DNA of 64,000 nt, taken from the NCBI GenBank assembly GCA_947331495.1, contig CAMZOI010000003.1:62001-126000 (forward strand), written 5' to 3'. Origin of the DNA: Erythrobacteraceae bacterium Alg239-R51 (GTDB lineage: Bacteria; Pseudomonadota; Alphaproteobacteria; Sphingomonadales; Sphingomonadaceae). The position numbers and the translations under genes were made by a program. Within the stretch, counting starts at the first letter, position 1. Each line of letters starts with the position of its first letter. The notes under the pieces are model-generated. The model was not told where the DNA came from and did not search any database. It saw only the letters and a program-made list of their open reading frames with translations. Shown here in pieces: positions 51,448 through 60,073 of the stretch.

Positions 51448-53700
51448 ATGTATCGTACTACCGTCTCGTCCCTCGCAATCGCTTTGTCCGCACCGGCGGT
51501 GGCACAAGAGACTACCGGGCCTGATGACGGAGAGGTGCGCGCCGAACAGATTGCAGACGAGCGCCGGGAGAATCCGGTGGATTCGATCATCGTGGTCGGC
51601 GGCCGGATCGATCCCTACCGTATCGCGGGATCGGCCGATCTTATCGACAGCGAGGATCTGCGCCGGTTCGATTACGGGGATGTAAATCGCGTCCTGCGGC
51701 AGGTCCCCGGCATCAACACGCAGGAGGAAGACGGGTTCGGCTTGTTCCCGAATATCGGTCTGCGCGGCAGTCCGGTCGAACGTTCGAGCAACATCACGCT
51801 CATGGAAGACGGCGTGCTGATCGCGCCTGCTCCCTATGCCGCGCCGGCAGCGTATTATTTCCCGGCCATCGGGCGCATGCAGGCGGTCGAAGTCACGAAA
51901 GGGGCCGCCGCCATTCGCTATGGGCCCCGTACGATCGGCGGGGCGGTCAATCTTCGGTCGACCGACATTCCGGCCGACGGGCTGGCTGGCTACGCTTTCG
52001 GGCAATACGGGTCGCGCGACTATTATCAGGGACAGGCCTGGGTCGGTGGAGACACGGACTACGTCGGCGCGCTGCTTGAAACCTACCAGCAGGGCAGCGA
52101 CGGCTTCAAGACGATTGATGGGCTTCCCGACGCCGACACCGGTTTCGAGCGACAGGATTACCGTGGACGCTTGGCTGTTCACACAGCACCGGACGCGCCT
52201 GTCGAGGCGCGACTGGAATTCGTCTATGGCCGATCGGACCTTGAAGCCAACGAGACGTACCTTGGACTTGCCGACACCGATTTCGCCGCGGAGCCCTATC
52301 GTCGCTATGCGGCAAGCCAGCGCGACGCTTTTTCCGGTGAGCACGATCAATATCGCGTTACCGGCAGCTTGGCATTTTCTGACGGAACGAGGATCACAGC
52401 TACGCTGTACCGGAACGACTTTGCCCGCAGCTGGTCCAAGCTCCAGGATATCGACTTCGACGGCGATGGCAGCTTCGATTCAATTAGCTCGGTTTTCGTT
52501 AATCCAGAGGACAATGCCGGGGCGCTTAGCATCTTGCGCGGGGCGGATAGCTTCGAGGGCGCGGTTCGCATACGGAACAACAACCGCGTCTATCGCAGCG
52601 AAGGCGCTCAGATTTCGCTTGAGCGCCCCTTCGAGATGGGCGGCGCGAGGCACAACCTTGCCGTATCTGTCCGCTACCACGAGGATGAGGAAGACAGGCT
52701 GCAAAACGAGGAATTCTACTCACAGATCGGGGGTGATCTCGTCTTCGAACGGCAGACCGATCTTGGTCAGCAAGCCAACCGGGAAGCGAAAGCAAAGGCG
52801 ATCGCGTTCTATATCGAGGACCGGATCGAGATCGGTGCCCTGACACTGACTCCCGGCTTGAGGTATGAAGGGATTGACCTGACCCGGCTCGACTATGCCG
52901 GGTCGGACCCGGATCGCTCAAATGGGCCGACACGTGTCCGTCAGACCAATATCGATCAGTGGTTGCCAGGTCTTGGCGCCACCTACGAGTTGGGTGATGC
53001 CATATTGCTGGCAGGTGTGTCGCGCGGTTTCTCACCTCCCGGTCCAGGCAATCCTGATGCACGGGCCGAGGAAAGCTGGAACTACGAAGCCGGGGTCCGC
53101 TATCGGAGCGACAAGGTCCAGGTCTCCGCGATCGGCTTCTACAACGACTACTCGAACCTTCTGGGCAACTGCACTCAATCCGTGGGCTGCAGCGTCGGTG
53201 ATATTGGCGATCAGTTCAATGGCGGCGCGGTTACGGTCAAAGGGCTGGAACTGTCGGCGGCGGTTGAACCTCGCCTTTCCAATTCGGTCTCGTTCCCGCT
53301 CTCGCTTGCCTACACGTTCACGGATGCAGAATTCGACAGCAGCTTCGACAGCGAATTTTTTGGCGACGTAAACGAAGGCGATGACCTGCCGTACATCGCG
53401 CGCCATCAGCTCTATGTCGAAGCGGGGGTAAACATGGGACGTGCGGCGGCTACCGTTGGCGCCAACTACGTTTCCGAGTTGCGCGACAATCCAGGAAGCG
53501 GAGCCGTTGCTGAAAACGAGAGGATCGATGATCGCATCGTCTTCGATATTGCGGGAAGTTACGCGCTGACTGACAAATTCTCCCTGTTTGCGCGCGTCGA
53601 CAATGTTCTCGACAATCAATACGCCGTGAGCAGGCGCCCGTTCGGTCTGCGACCAGGGGTTCCGCGGCGCATTGTGGGTGGTGCTCGGGTCAGTTTTTAA
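51448..53700 (+). CDS. TonB-dependent outer-membrane receptor, FecA-like, 750 aa
   Basis: The start at 51448 gives a short signal peptide ending SAPAVAQ. A TonB box-like DSIIVVGGR, plug domain (GLFPNIGLRGSPVERSSNITLMEDGV) and C-terminal beta-barrel ending in GGARVSF with terminal phenylalanine follow. It imports a large ligand such as a ferric or other metal chelate across the outer membrane. The position after czcD and the FecA-like plug favour metal chelates; the ligand is not known. Confidence 0.88.
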   Translation: MYRTTVSSLAIALSAPAVAQETTGPDDGEVRAEQIADERRENPVDSIIVVGGRIDPYRIAGSADLIDSEDLRRFDYGDVNRVLRQVPGINTQEEDGFGLFPNIGLRGSPVERSSNITLMEDGVLIAPAPYAAPAAYYFPAIGRMQAVEVTKGAAAIRYGPRTIGGAVNLRSTDIPADGLAGYAFGQYGSRDYYQGQAWVGGDTDYVGALLETYQQGSDGFKTIDGLPDADTGFERQDYRGRLAVHTAPDAPVEARLEFVYGRSDLEANETYLGLADTDFAAEPYRRYAASQRDAFSGEHDQYRVTGSLAFSDGTRITATLYRNDFARSWSKLQDIDFDGDGSFDSISSVFVNPEDNAGALSILRGADSFEGAVRIRNNNRVYRSEGAQISLERPFEMGGARHNLAVSVRYHEDEEDRLQNEEFYSQIGGDLVFERQTDLGQQANREAKAKAIAFYIEDRIEIGALTLTPGLRYEGIDLTRLDYAGSDPDRSNGPTRVRQTNIDQWLPGLGATYELGDAILLAGVSRGFSPPGPGNPDARAEESWNYEAGVRYRSDKVQVSAIGFYNDYSNLLGNCTQSVGCSVGDIGDQFNGGAVTVKGLELSAAVEPRLSNSVSFPLSLAYTFTDAEFDSSFDSEFFGDVNEGDDLPYIARHQLYVEAGVNMGRAAATVGANYVSELRDNPGSGAVAENERIDDRIVFDIAGSYALTDKFSLFARVDNVLDNQYAVSRRPFGLRPGVPRRIVGGARVSF

Positions 53701-53946
53701 ACTCCGCGTGAGGCTTTTGGCGTTGATGTTCGCGCCCCCTTCATTTTGCGTGCTTGGAGGCGAGAACTGAGATGAAAGCTGACCCTAGATCGAATGCCAG
53801 ACGGGATTGGGCAGGGCGGAACTCCCCACCAAGACTGTTGCGGACGCCTGGGGGTGAGCTCGTCCGCGAATCCTGGTTCTCGAACGACAATCGTATCCCT
53901 GAAAAGTCGACCGGTGTTTTCAGTATCAGGGATTCGTCGCGATCTT

Positions 53947-54273
53947 TCAGGCCACGCGTGGCGCGAAAAGGATGACTGTGGCACCGCCGAGGCAGATCAA
54001 TGCTCCTAGCAGATCCCAGCGATCCGGCTGTGTATCTTCGACGAGCCAGAGCCAGCCAAGCGACGCGGTGATATAGACGCCGCCATAGGCGGCGAAGGCT
54101 CGCCCTGCAGCATCCGCCTCAATGCGAGCAAGGAGATAGGCGAACAACACGAGCGCCAATACTCCGGGAAGGAGCCACCAGGCGCTCCTGTCCATTCTGA
54201 ACCAGGCCCAGAACGCAAAGCACCCCGCAATCTCGGCGAGCGCGGCAAGGGGATAGATCCATATCGCGTTCAC
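53947..54273 (-). CDS. ynfA: YnfA family small membrane protein, 108 aa
   Basis: Four membrane helices and the UPF0060 pattern: [31 protein letters not shown] and [19 protein letters not shown]. YnfA is a small-multidrug-resistance-like exporter family; substrates are uncertain. It overlaps the merR stop by four bases and so is in the regulator's operon, which suggests metal-dependent control. Confidence 0.92.
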   Translation of the reverse strand: MNAIWIYPLAALAEIAGCFAFWAWFRMDRSAWWLLPGVLALVLFAYLLARIEADAAGRAFAAYGGVYITASLGWLWLVEDTQPDRWDLLGALICLGGATVILFAPRVA

Positions 54274-54668
54274 GCTTCAGTCCCCTCGGCGAGCGCTTCA
54301 ATGACCAGACAGGTGCCGACCGTTCCTTGCTCGCAGTTTTCCAGCATCCGGCGCAGTTCCCTTCGGAGAGCCTCCAGATCGGCAATCTTGCGGTTGACTT
54401 CGCCCAGGTGCGCTCGTGCCAGCGTGTCGACCGCATGGCAGGCCCGCGACCGGTCGTCGGCCAGTTCGAGAAGTTCGCGAATGCGCGTCATGGAAAACCC
54501 CAGGTCGCGCGCGCGGCGAATGAAATTCAGTCTCCGGGCGTGCTCGGGACCGTAGTCGCGATAGTTGGCCTGTGTGCGGGGCGGGGACGCGAGAACGCCC
54601 TCGCGTTCATAGTAACGGATGGTTTCCGCTTTTACGCCCGCCGCGCGGGCGAGTTCACCGATCCGCAT
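54270..54668 (-). CDS. MerR-family metal-responsive regulator, 132 aa
   Basis: The start at 54668 gives [21 protein letters not shown], the MerR winged helix. Likely metal ligands are C and H in ACHAVD (about residue 77) and the cysteines in CEQGTVGTC (about 113-121), a ZntR/CadR-type arrangement. It is divergent from a short CDF gene with a perfect dyad between them, and translates into ynfA. Confidence 0.92.
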   Translation of the reverse strand: MRIGELARAAGVKAETIRYYEREGVLASPPRTQANYRDYGPEHARRLNFIRRARDLGFSMTRIRELLELADDRSRACHAVDTLARAHLGEVNRKIADLEALRRELRRMLENCEQGTVGTCLVIEALAEGTEA

Positions 54669-54685
54669 AGGCTTCCCTCGATCGC

Positions 54686-54716
54686 TTGACCTTGTAGCGA
54701 CTACAAGGTGTATAAA
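54686..54716 (+). promoter_or_regulatory. MerR-type promoter with perfect operator dyad
   Basis: TTGACC (54686-54691) and TATAAA (54711-54716) are 19 bases apart. The dyad ACCTTGTAG-CGA-CTACAAGGT (54689-54709) fills the spacer. This is the canonical layout of a promoter distorted by a metal-bound MerR protein. It drives the CDF gene at 54743, and the regulator gene lies divergently. Confidence 0.9.
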
Positions 54717-54742
54717 TCGATTCGACACAAGGAGTCGAGCGA

Positions 54743-55360
54743 ATGGGAAAAAATTGCTGCGGTCCTGTCGAGGACGTCGAGGCGAATAATGATCCGCTGT
54801 GGCGCCGTATCCTGTGGATCGCTCTCATTCTCAATGCGGTTATGTTCAGCGTCGAAATCGTGGCGGGCCTTGCTGCTGATTCGCGTGCATTGCAGGCTGA
54901 CGCACTCGATTTTCTGGGCGATGCGGCAAATTACGCCATAAGTCTCTGCGTTGCCGGAATGGCGCTTGCGTGGCGCGCTTGCGCAGCCATTGCCAAAGCA
55001 GCGACCATGCTGGCGTTCGGGCTATGGGTGCTTGGCTCCGCGATCTGGGGTTTCTTTGTCGGTGCCTCGCCGGACGCCGGGACCATGGGCATTATCGGAA
55101 CCGTCGCGCTTGCGGTGAATCTCGCAGTTGCCGCGATGTTGTTCCGGTTTCGCACGGGTGATGCCAACATGCGCTCGGTGTGGATTTGCTCGCGCAACGA
55201 CGCGATCGGCAATGTAGCGGTTCTGGGCGCGGCGCTGGGTGTCTTCGGAACCGGGCGCGCGTGGCCCGACCTGGTCGTGGCCGCCATTATGGCCAGCCTA
55301 GCAATTTGGGGCAGTATTGAGGTATTCGGTCAAGCGCGCGGTGAGTTGCGCTCTGCTTGA
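54743..55360 (+). CDS. Short CDF-type cation transporter, 205 aa
   Basis: A six-helix CDF core without the cytoplasmic domain, with an N-terminal CC motif (GKNCCGP). TM2 reads DALDFLGD (D for H), and TM5 reads CSRND, where cysteine stands in the usual histidine position. It is closest by eye to the CDF at 38892-39554. A MerR-controlled promoter with a 19-base spacer precedes it, so it is surely metal-inducible. Confidence 0.9.
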   Translation: MGKNCCGPVEDVEANNDPLWRRILWIALILNAVMFSVEIVAGLAADSRALQADALDFLGDAANYAISLCVAGMALAWRACAAIAKAATMLAFGLWVLGSAIWGFFVGASPDAGTMGIIGTVALAVNLAVAAMLFRFRTGDANMRSVWICSRNDAIGNVAVLGAALGVFGTGRAWPDLVVAAIMASLAIWGSIEVFGQARGELRSA

Positions 55361-55640
55361 GAAGGGACTCCGACAGGCAGTTACGTGATAGCACGACCTC
55401 TGCTGGCTTACGCTAACTTCCTTTCAAAGCCCATTGAAGGCCAACCGCTTTCAATTATTGCAGGTGACCGCATGAGTACTGGTCCATCAAAACCATCCTT
55501 GCGGTGGACTCCGGAGACGGTGATGTTTTCGGCGGCCGGGTAACGATTGTCTCTCCTGATGGTGACAGTCTTGATGCAATTCGTCGCGCTGCTCATCCCG
55601 GCGACCGCTGCTCATTAGGAATCACTTTCGCTCGCTTCGA

Positions 55641-56114
55641 CTAGGCTGACCCAAGTCCCATTTTTCGTGAGAGCCAAAGGGTCGCGGTCGGGACAAGAAC
55701 CCACATGATTATGGGAACGAGTCCGATCTTTGTCCCAGGGACTAGCGGCATAGTGGGACTGTAGGTCCAGCCCCAGGCAGCCCCAACGGCCAATATTTCG
55801 ACCACGGATGTTATCGCGAGACCGATGGCGAGATAGATAAGGAAGCGGGATATTGGCCAGTCGACAAGCCAAGGTGTTCGGCGGTTTCCCAACGAGGCGC
55901 CCAGATAGGCCGCCACCATGATACCCGCGTCACCGAACGATGCCAGACCACATCGGTATGCGGCTTCAACAGGACCAAGCCCGTCAGTGCTGTAGAACGG
56001 GAGCTGGAACATTTCCCAGGCGAAGGCAATCAGTCCGCCGAAAATGGCGATCCACAGGGCGGGATGCGCGCCCCGCCACACTGCTTCGGGCCTACCCGTA
56101 TTAATAGGCTCCAA
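55641..56114 (-). CDS. Small polytopic membrane protein, 157 aa
   Basis: Begins with TTG at 56114 (MEPINTGRP), 47 bases downstream of the SDR-VKOR gene stop. Four membrane helices (about residues 20-36, 58-78, 88-108 and 128-148) with a GLGPVEAAYRCGLASFGDAG loop. No family is recognised. It may be co-transcribed with the SDR-VKOR fusion gene. Confidence 0.6.
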   Translation of the reverse strand: MEPINTGRPEAVWRGAHPALWIAIFGGLIAFAWEMFQLPFYSTDGLGPVEAAYRCGLASFGDAGIMVAAYLGASLGNRRTPWLVDWPISRFLIYLAIGLAITSVVEILAVGAAWGWTYSPTMPLVPGTKIGLVPIIMWVLVPTATLWLSRKMGLGSA

Positions 56115-56161
56115 AGCTCACCATCCTATTGCATTGGCTCCGCCATCGCCATGCCGATCCG

Positions 56162-58702
56162 CTAAACAACGAACCGGTCCCAGCTTCCGTAATGTTCGTC
56201 GCTCCGATGCCCTCTTGGCAGGCTCAGTACAATCAGAAGCGCTCCGAGCATCGTACCGACAACGTTGCCAACAGTACTGGCGCCTCCGTCCATAAGCCAC
56301 GGAGCCACGATGAGCCAGGCACCGAACGCGACGTTGAGAAAGCGCAATGGCCTTGCGACCTCCGCCATGGCAATTACCGATACCGTGATGACCAGCGCGC
56401 CGACCAGATGGTCGCTGTCAGCAAGAGGCGGTACATTCCCAAGAACGAGCCTGGAGAACATCAGGAAAGCACCGATCAGCACACTGATGGCCAATGTCCA
56501 TGGGACCGTGACCCCGCGCGCCGCCGAACCGCCGATCGCCGCGAGCGGAGCATCGAAACCGGGATGTGAGTCCTTGCTGCCGCCTGGCAGCGCGTCGCCG
56601 CGGAAGAACGAGCGCCAGAACGGTCGCCCGCGCCGCGTGTTGAGAACCAGGAACTGGCCCATCGCGACCAGCTCGTCGAGCGAATAGGGGATCATGATCA
56701 GCATCGCGGCCGCCGCCATGAGGCAGATCGTGCAATAGGTGCCGATCATGATCGGCTGGATGATGATGAAGTAGATGCTGATCACGCCGAGGGGCACGAC
56801 GACGATGCCGAACAGTGTCACCATCCAGGGCATGGTCCGCCAGCGGGCCCTGCCGCCCATGACGCCCATCAGGATCTCGAACATGTAGCTCATCGCACCG
56901 ATGCCGCCATCGGCCACCGGCCAGGCCTTGGAGACATCGGAGGTAATGATGTATTCGGTCCCGTTGAGCGCGCTTGGCGAAGCGAAGAACGGCTCCCACA
57001 CGCCGTCGATATGGCCGAGCTGATATGCCGTGAGGATACGTGAAAGAAAGAAACCGACGGCGCCGAGAATAATGATCGGCATGCGCTGGACATAGGTCGA
57101 GGGCGAATAGGTCCAACCCGGCGGCACGTCGCTGTCGTCCATCATGCCTTCCGGAGCCATGCCCGGCATCATGGGCACCAGGATGGTGAAAGCGATCACC
57201 AGTGCGCCGATGAAAGTGTCGTTGGCATAGACGGCAGCATCGGGCGTCCAGAACAGCAACGGGGCGCCGAGCAGCCAGATGCCGATACAGGTGTTCGCCC
57301 ATTGCGCCCAGCCTCCGCGCGGCGAAAGGGAAATGGCCGCGAAGATCATGATCAGCACGCCGCTCACCAAATCGTTCCAGGCTGTCAGCCAGCTTCGTAG
57401 CGCGGGATCCCAGAGATCGCGATCCTCGGTTATGCGCGTGACTGCAGCGGTAAATTCGCTCTGGTCGAAGGTCCCGAAGACAAACGGTGTGGTCGCGAGC
57501 CATAGGCCGAGCAACATCGTAAACCAATGAACCCAGAGCATGTTGAAATGCATCTTGCGCATGTGACCGGCGTGGTCCGCCAGAGCATCTTCGCTTAGCG
57601 GGGCAGGCTCTGCCTCATCGGCTTCATCGAAATTGCTGCCGGCCACCCGCGCGGCATTGAGCTTGTTCTCAGCGTACCAGGCCGAAGGATCGGCTTTCAG
57701 ACCTTCGACGATCCGCGGGAGGGCGGTCCTCAGCCTGTGCTGCGGCGTCCAGTCCAGCCTTTCCCGCGCATTGCTGAGATCGAGTTCGTAGTGGTCGTCC
57801 GAAATGTCCACCATCCACGGCCGGATGAAAGTCTCTTCGCCAAGCACTTCGTTTTCGACCCAGGCGCCGGTCTTGGCGAGGCCCTTCGGCACCGTGCGCG
57901 TCGTCCAGTCCTCATCGTGGATCAGGCGTCCAAGCGACTTTTGCAGTTCGCCATAGGACATCACGTCATCTTCGCCGAGAAGAACCGGCCATTCACTGGG
58001 AAGCTCGCTCCGCCGGTCGACGATTCGCTCGATCCCGTCGAGCAAATCCTCAAGGTGCAAATATGGCTGTCCGGTGTCGAGGTCACCGGGATAGACGCGG
58101 GCGCTCGGCCGCTTCTCGTAAATTCGCGCGACCTGCTGTGCCAGAAACGCCGAATGGCCTTCATCGTCGTATACGCCCGCAGGCCGCACGAAGACCGCAT
58201 CGATGTCGCCGCGCTTCTCGCGGATCAACTGCTCGGTGCGGACCTTCGATTCGCGGTAGGGCAGATCCGTGTCCAGCGGCGAGGTCTCGTCGATCAGCCC
58301 GCCGCCCTTGATGGGGGCATGGGCCAGCATCGTGCTCACGAACACGAACTGGTCGATTTCGAAATCCTGAAGTGCGTCGAGCAATCGACCGGTTCCCTTG
58401 ACCGTCACCGCGTCATATTTGGGGTTCGGTTCACCGGTAAGATCGAAATAGGCAGCAAGGTGGACGAAGGAGGCGATCCTTTTGCCATAGGCGGTTCGAA
58501 CGCGTTCGAAGGCGGCATCGATGCTCGCCTGGTCGGTGACATCGACACAGACGCATTCGGCCTCTGCCGGGGGATGGGGAGCGGCGTCGCGGTCGAATCC
58601 GATCACGCGGTATCTCGCTGCAAGCTTCTTTACGATGGCTGAGCCGATATAGCCGCTCGAGCCAGTAACGATCACGACAGGTTTATCGGAGTTGTCAGTC
58701 AA
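56162..58702 (-). CDS. Fusion of extended SDR and VKOR-like membrane domains, 846 aa
   Basis: Residues 1-340 are an extended short-chain dehydrogenase: TGSSGYIGSA binds NAD(P) and YRESK carries the catalytic Tyr and Lys. From about residue 385 the protein is a membrane protein with two SPW-repeat-type blocks and a VKOR-like segment whose CTIC (about residues 656-659) is the redox CxxC. The second cysteine pair of canonical VKOR was not found. TTG start with AAGGA seven bases upstream. It may use NAD(P)H to feed a quinone or disulfide chemistry (inference). Confidence 0.75.
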   Translation of the reverse strand: MTDNSDKPVVIVTGSSGYIGSAIVKKLAARYRVIGFDRDAAPHPPAEAECVCVDVTDQASIDAAFERVRTAYGKRIASFVHLAAYFDLTGEPNPKYDAVTVKGTGRLLDALQDFEIDQFVFVSTMLAHAPIKGGGLIDETSPLDTDLPYRESKVRTEQLIREKRGDIDAVFVRPAGVYDDEGHSAFLAQQVARIYEKRPSARVYPGDLDTGQPYLHLEDLLDGIERIVDRRSELPSEWPVLLGEDDVMSYGELQKSLGRLIHDEDWTTRTVPKGLAKTGAWVENEVLGEETFIRPWMVDISDDHYELDLSNARERLDWTPQHRLRTALPRIVEGLKADPSAWYAENKLNAARVAGSNFDEADEAEPAPLSEDALADHAGHMRKMHFNMLWVHWFTMLLGLWLATTPFVFGTFDQSEFTAAVTRITEDRDLWDPALRSWLTAWNDLVSGVLIMIFAAISLSPRGGWAQWANTCIGIWLLGAPLLFWTPDAAVYANDTFIGALVIAFTILVPMMPGMAPEGMMDDSDVPPGWTYSPSTYVQRMPIIILGAVGFFLSRILTAYQLGHIDGVWEPFFASPSALNGTEYIITSDVSKAWPVADGGIGAMSYMFEILMGVMGGRARWRTMPWMVTLFGIVVVPLGVISIYFIIIQPIMIGTYCTICLMAAAAMLIMIPYSLDELVAMGQFLVLNTRRGRPFWRSFFRGDALPGGSKDSHPGFDAPLAAIGGSAARGVTVPWTLAISVLIGAFLMFSRLVLGNVPPLADSDHLVGALVITVSVIAMAEVARPLRFLNVAFGAWLIVAPWLMDGGASTVGNVVGTMLGALLIVLSLPRGHRSDEHYGSWDRFVV

Positions 58703-59048
58703 GATATGATCCTTGCTTCGACTTTGAACGACCTCACGACCCTTGAGCGGTGCCTAAAAACCTCAATCTAACAGAGTTTCCAACCCGAAAGCGTGCGGGA
58801 AAACGCAGTCCTTCTCCCTGTTACGAAATAACGATCGATTTCCCTCACATCGAGAGCAATTTCCGCAGCGAGCGGGCATTGGATTTAACTAACGGCACCC
58901 TTCCTGCCGAGCCTCGGGTTTCCTCGGCAGCCGATAATACGGACCAGCGCGAAAGACCAACGAGTCGGCTTTGAAATAGGAACACATGGTAAGGGGAGAC
59001 CGTAGTTCTGTCATATCAAACTACAATTTTCGAAGAGTAGGAGGCGAC
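58703..59048. other. Intergenic, divergent promoters expected
   Basis: About 345 bases between the divergent SDR-VKOR and CBS genes. A 74-codon frame (58753-58974) is probably non-coding. No dyad operator was found. Confidence 0.4.
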
Positions 59049-59492
59049 ATGAAGGCCCAAGACGTAATGACATCGAACCCCGCATGCTGCAATCCATCGA
59101 GCACCGTGCAAGAGGCAGCTTTACTGATGGTCGATAATGATTGCGGCCAAATCCCCGTTGTCGATGATTCCGGTGCGTTGGTGGGCGTGGTGACCGACAG
59201 GGACATCGCCTGCCGCTGTGTTGCCAAAGGCAATTCCTCCGACCAACGCGTTGAGGAGGTGATGACATCATCACCTGTTACTGTCACCGCCGATGCAAGC
59301 GTCGACGAATGCTGCACCAAGATGGAAGACAATCAGGTTCGGCGGCTTCCGGTGGTCGATGACGAAGGCAAATGCTGCGGCATCGTTGCGCAGGCCGATA
59401 TCGCCAGAAGCGCAGCTGAGAAGGAAACCGGCGACCTCGTGCGCGAGGTATCGGAGGCCAGTTCGGAGCCAGCTTCGGCGGGATGCTGCTAG
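59049..59492 (+). CDS. Cysteine-rich CBS-domain-pair protein, 147 aa
   Basis: The start at 59049 follows AGGAGG. Two CBS motifs (about residues 1-60 and 70-130) form a Bateman module, which normally binds adenosyl nucleotides. It carries eleven or so cysteines, five of them in CC pairs or near them (ACCN, ACRC, ECC, KCC, GCC). Such cysteine content is unusual for CBS proteins and suggests metal or redox sensing in this metal island (inference). Confidence 0.8.
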   Translation: MKAQDVMTSNPACCNPSSTVQEAALLMVDNDCGQIPVVDDSGALVGVVTDRDIACRCVAKGNSSDQRVEEVMTSSPVTVTADASVDECCTKMEDNQVRRLPVVDDEGKCCGIVAQADIARSAAEKETGDLVREVSEASSEPASAGCC

Positions 59493-59605
59493 TCGCACAA
59501 GACTATTGATTTTACGCGGATAAAGCGGACGGGGCGATCTGATCGGTCCCCGTCCGCAATCGCTCGTTACTTGTCAATCGCCTCGCCCCCGACTATCTCG
59601 GGCCG

Positions 59606-59956
59606 GTGAAGTTCATTCGTACCTTGACCTTGATCCTTTTTGGCTTCGGACTCTTTGTCCAGGTTGGAGCGAATGCGGCAGCCCTTCCTCAGATCGAGGC
59701 GGCGGAGATGAGCGACTGTGCCGAGATGGCCGATAACGATACATCCACCGATCCGGCAGGACCATGTTCCAGCATGACGCTCGATTGCGTGATTGCCATG
59801 AATTGCTTGCCGCCTTTGGCTCTGTCGAATGCGACTGAAATGGAGGGTGCGCCCCTTCGTTTGGTACCGAGCTACCTTGTTTCTGCGGCCCCGTGGTTTG
59901 AAACAGATCCACCGCGACCGGAATCGCCTCCTCCAAAACCAATCCTCACCGTCTAG
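59606..59956 (+). CDS. Exported small protein heading the Cus operon, 116 aa
   Basis: Begins with GTG at 59606 (KFIRTLTLILFGFGLFVQVG) and has a signal peptide to about residue 25. The mature part has four cysteines (SDCAEM, CSSMTLDC, NC) and a proline-rich end. It holds the same position as the small exported protein ahead of the Czc operon, 117 bases before the outer-membrane factor gene. Function is unknown, perhaps metal binding. Confidence 0.55.
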   Translation: MKFIRTLTLILFGFGLFVQVGANAAALPQIEAAEMSDCAEMADNDTSTDPAGPCSSMTLDCVIAMNCLPPLALSNATEMEGAPLRLVPSYLVSAAPWFETDPPRPESPPPKPILTV

Positions 59957-60073
59957 TTTTCCCTGAAGGCGCGTTGCGACTTTTGCGAGACTGACGAACG
60001 ATGCAGCCGCACGAACCGGTCTTCGCCGGTGCGGCATGTTATGTCGTCAGCTCGCTCTGCACGAGTGAGATTT

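Noticed and set aside
53754..53975. A 73-codon frame after the TonB-dependent receptor
   Set aside because: No ribosome site and no protein-like pattern; it overlaps the end of ynfA on the other strand.
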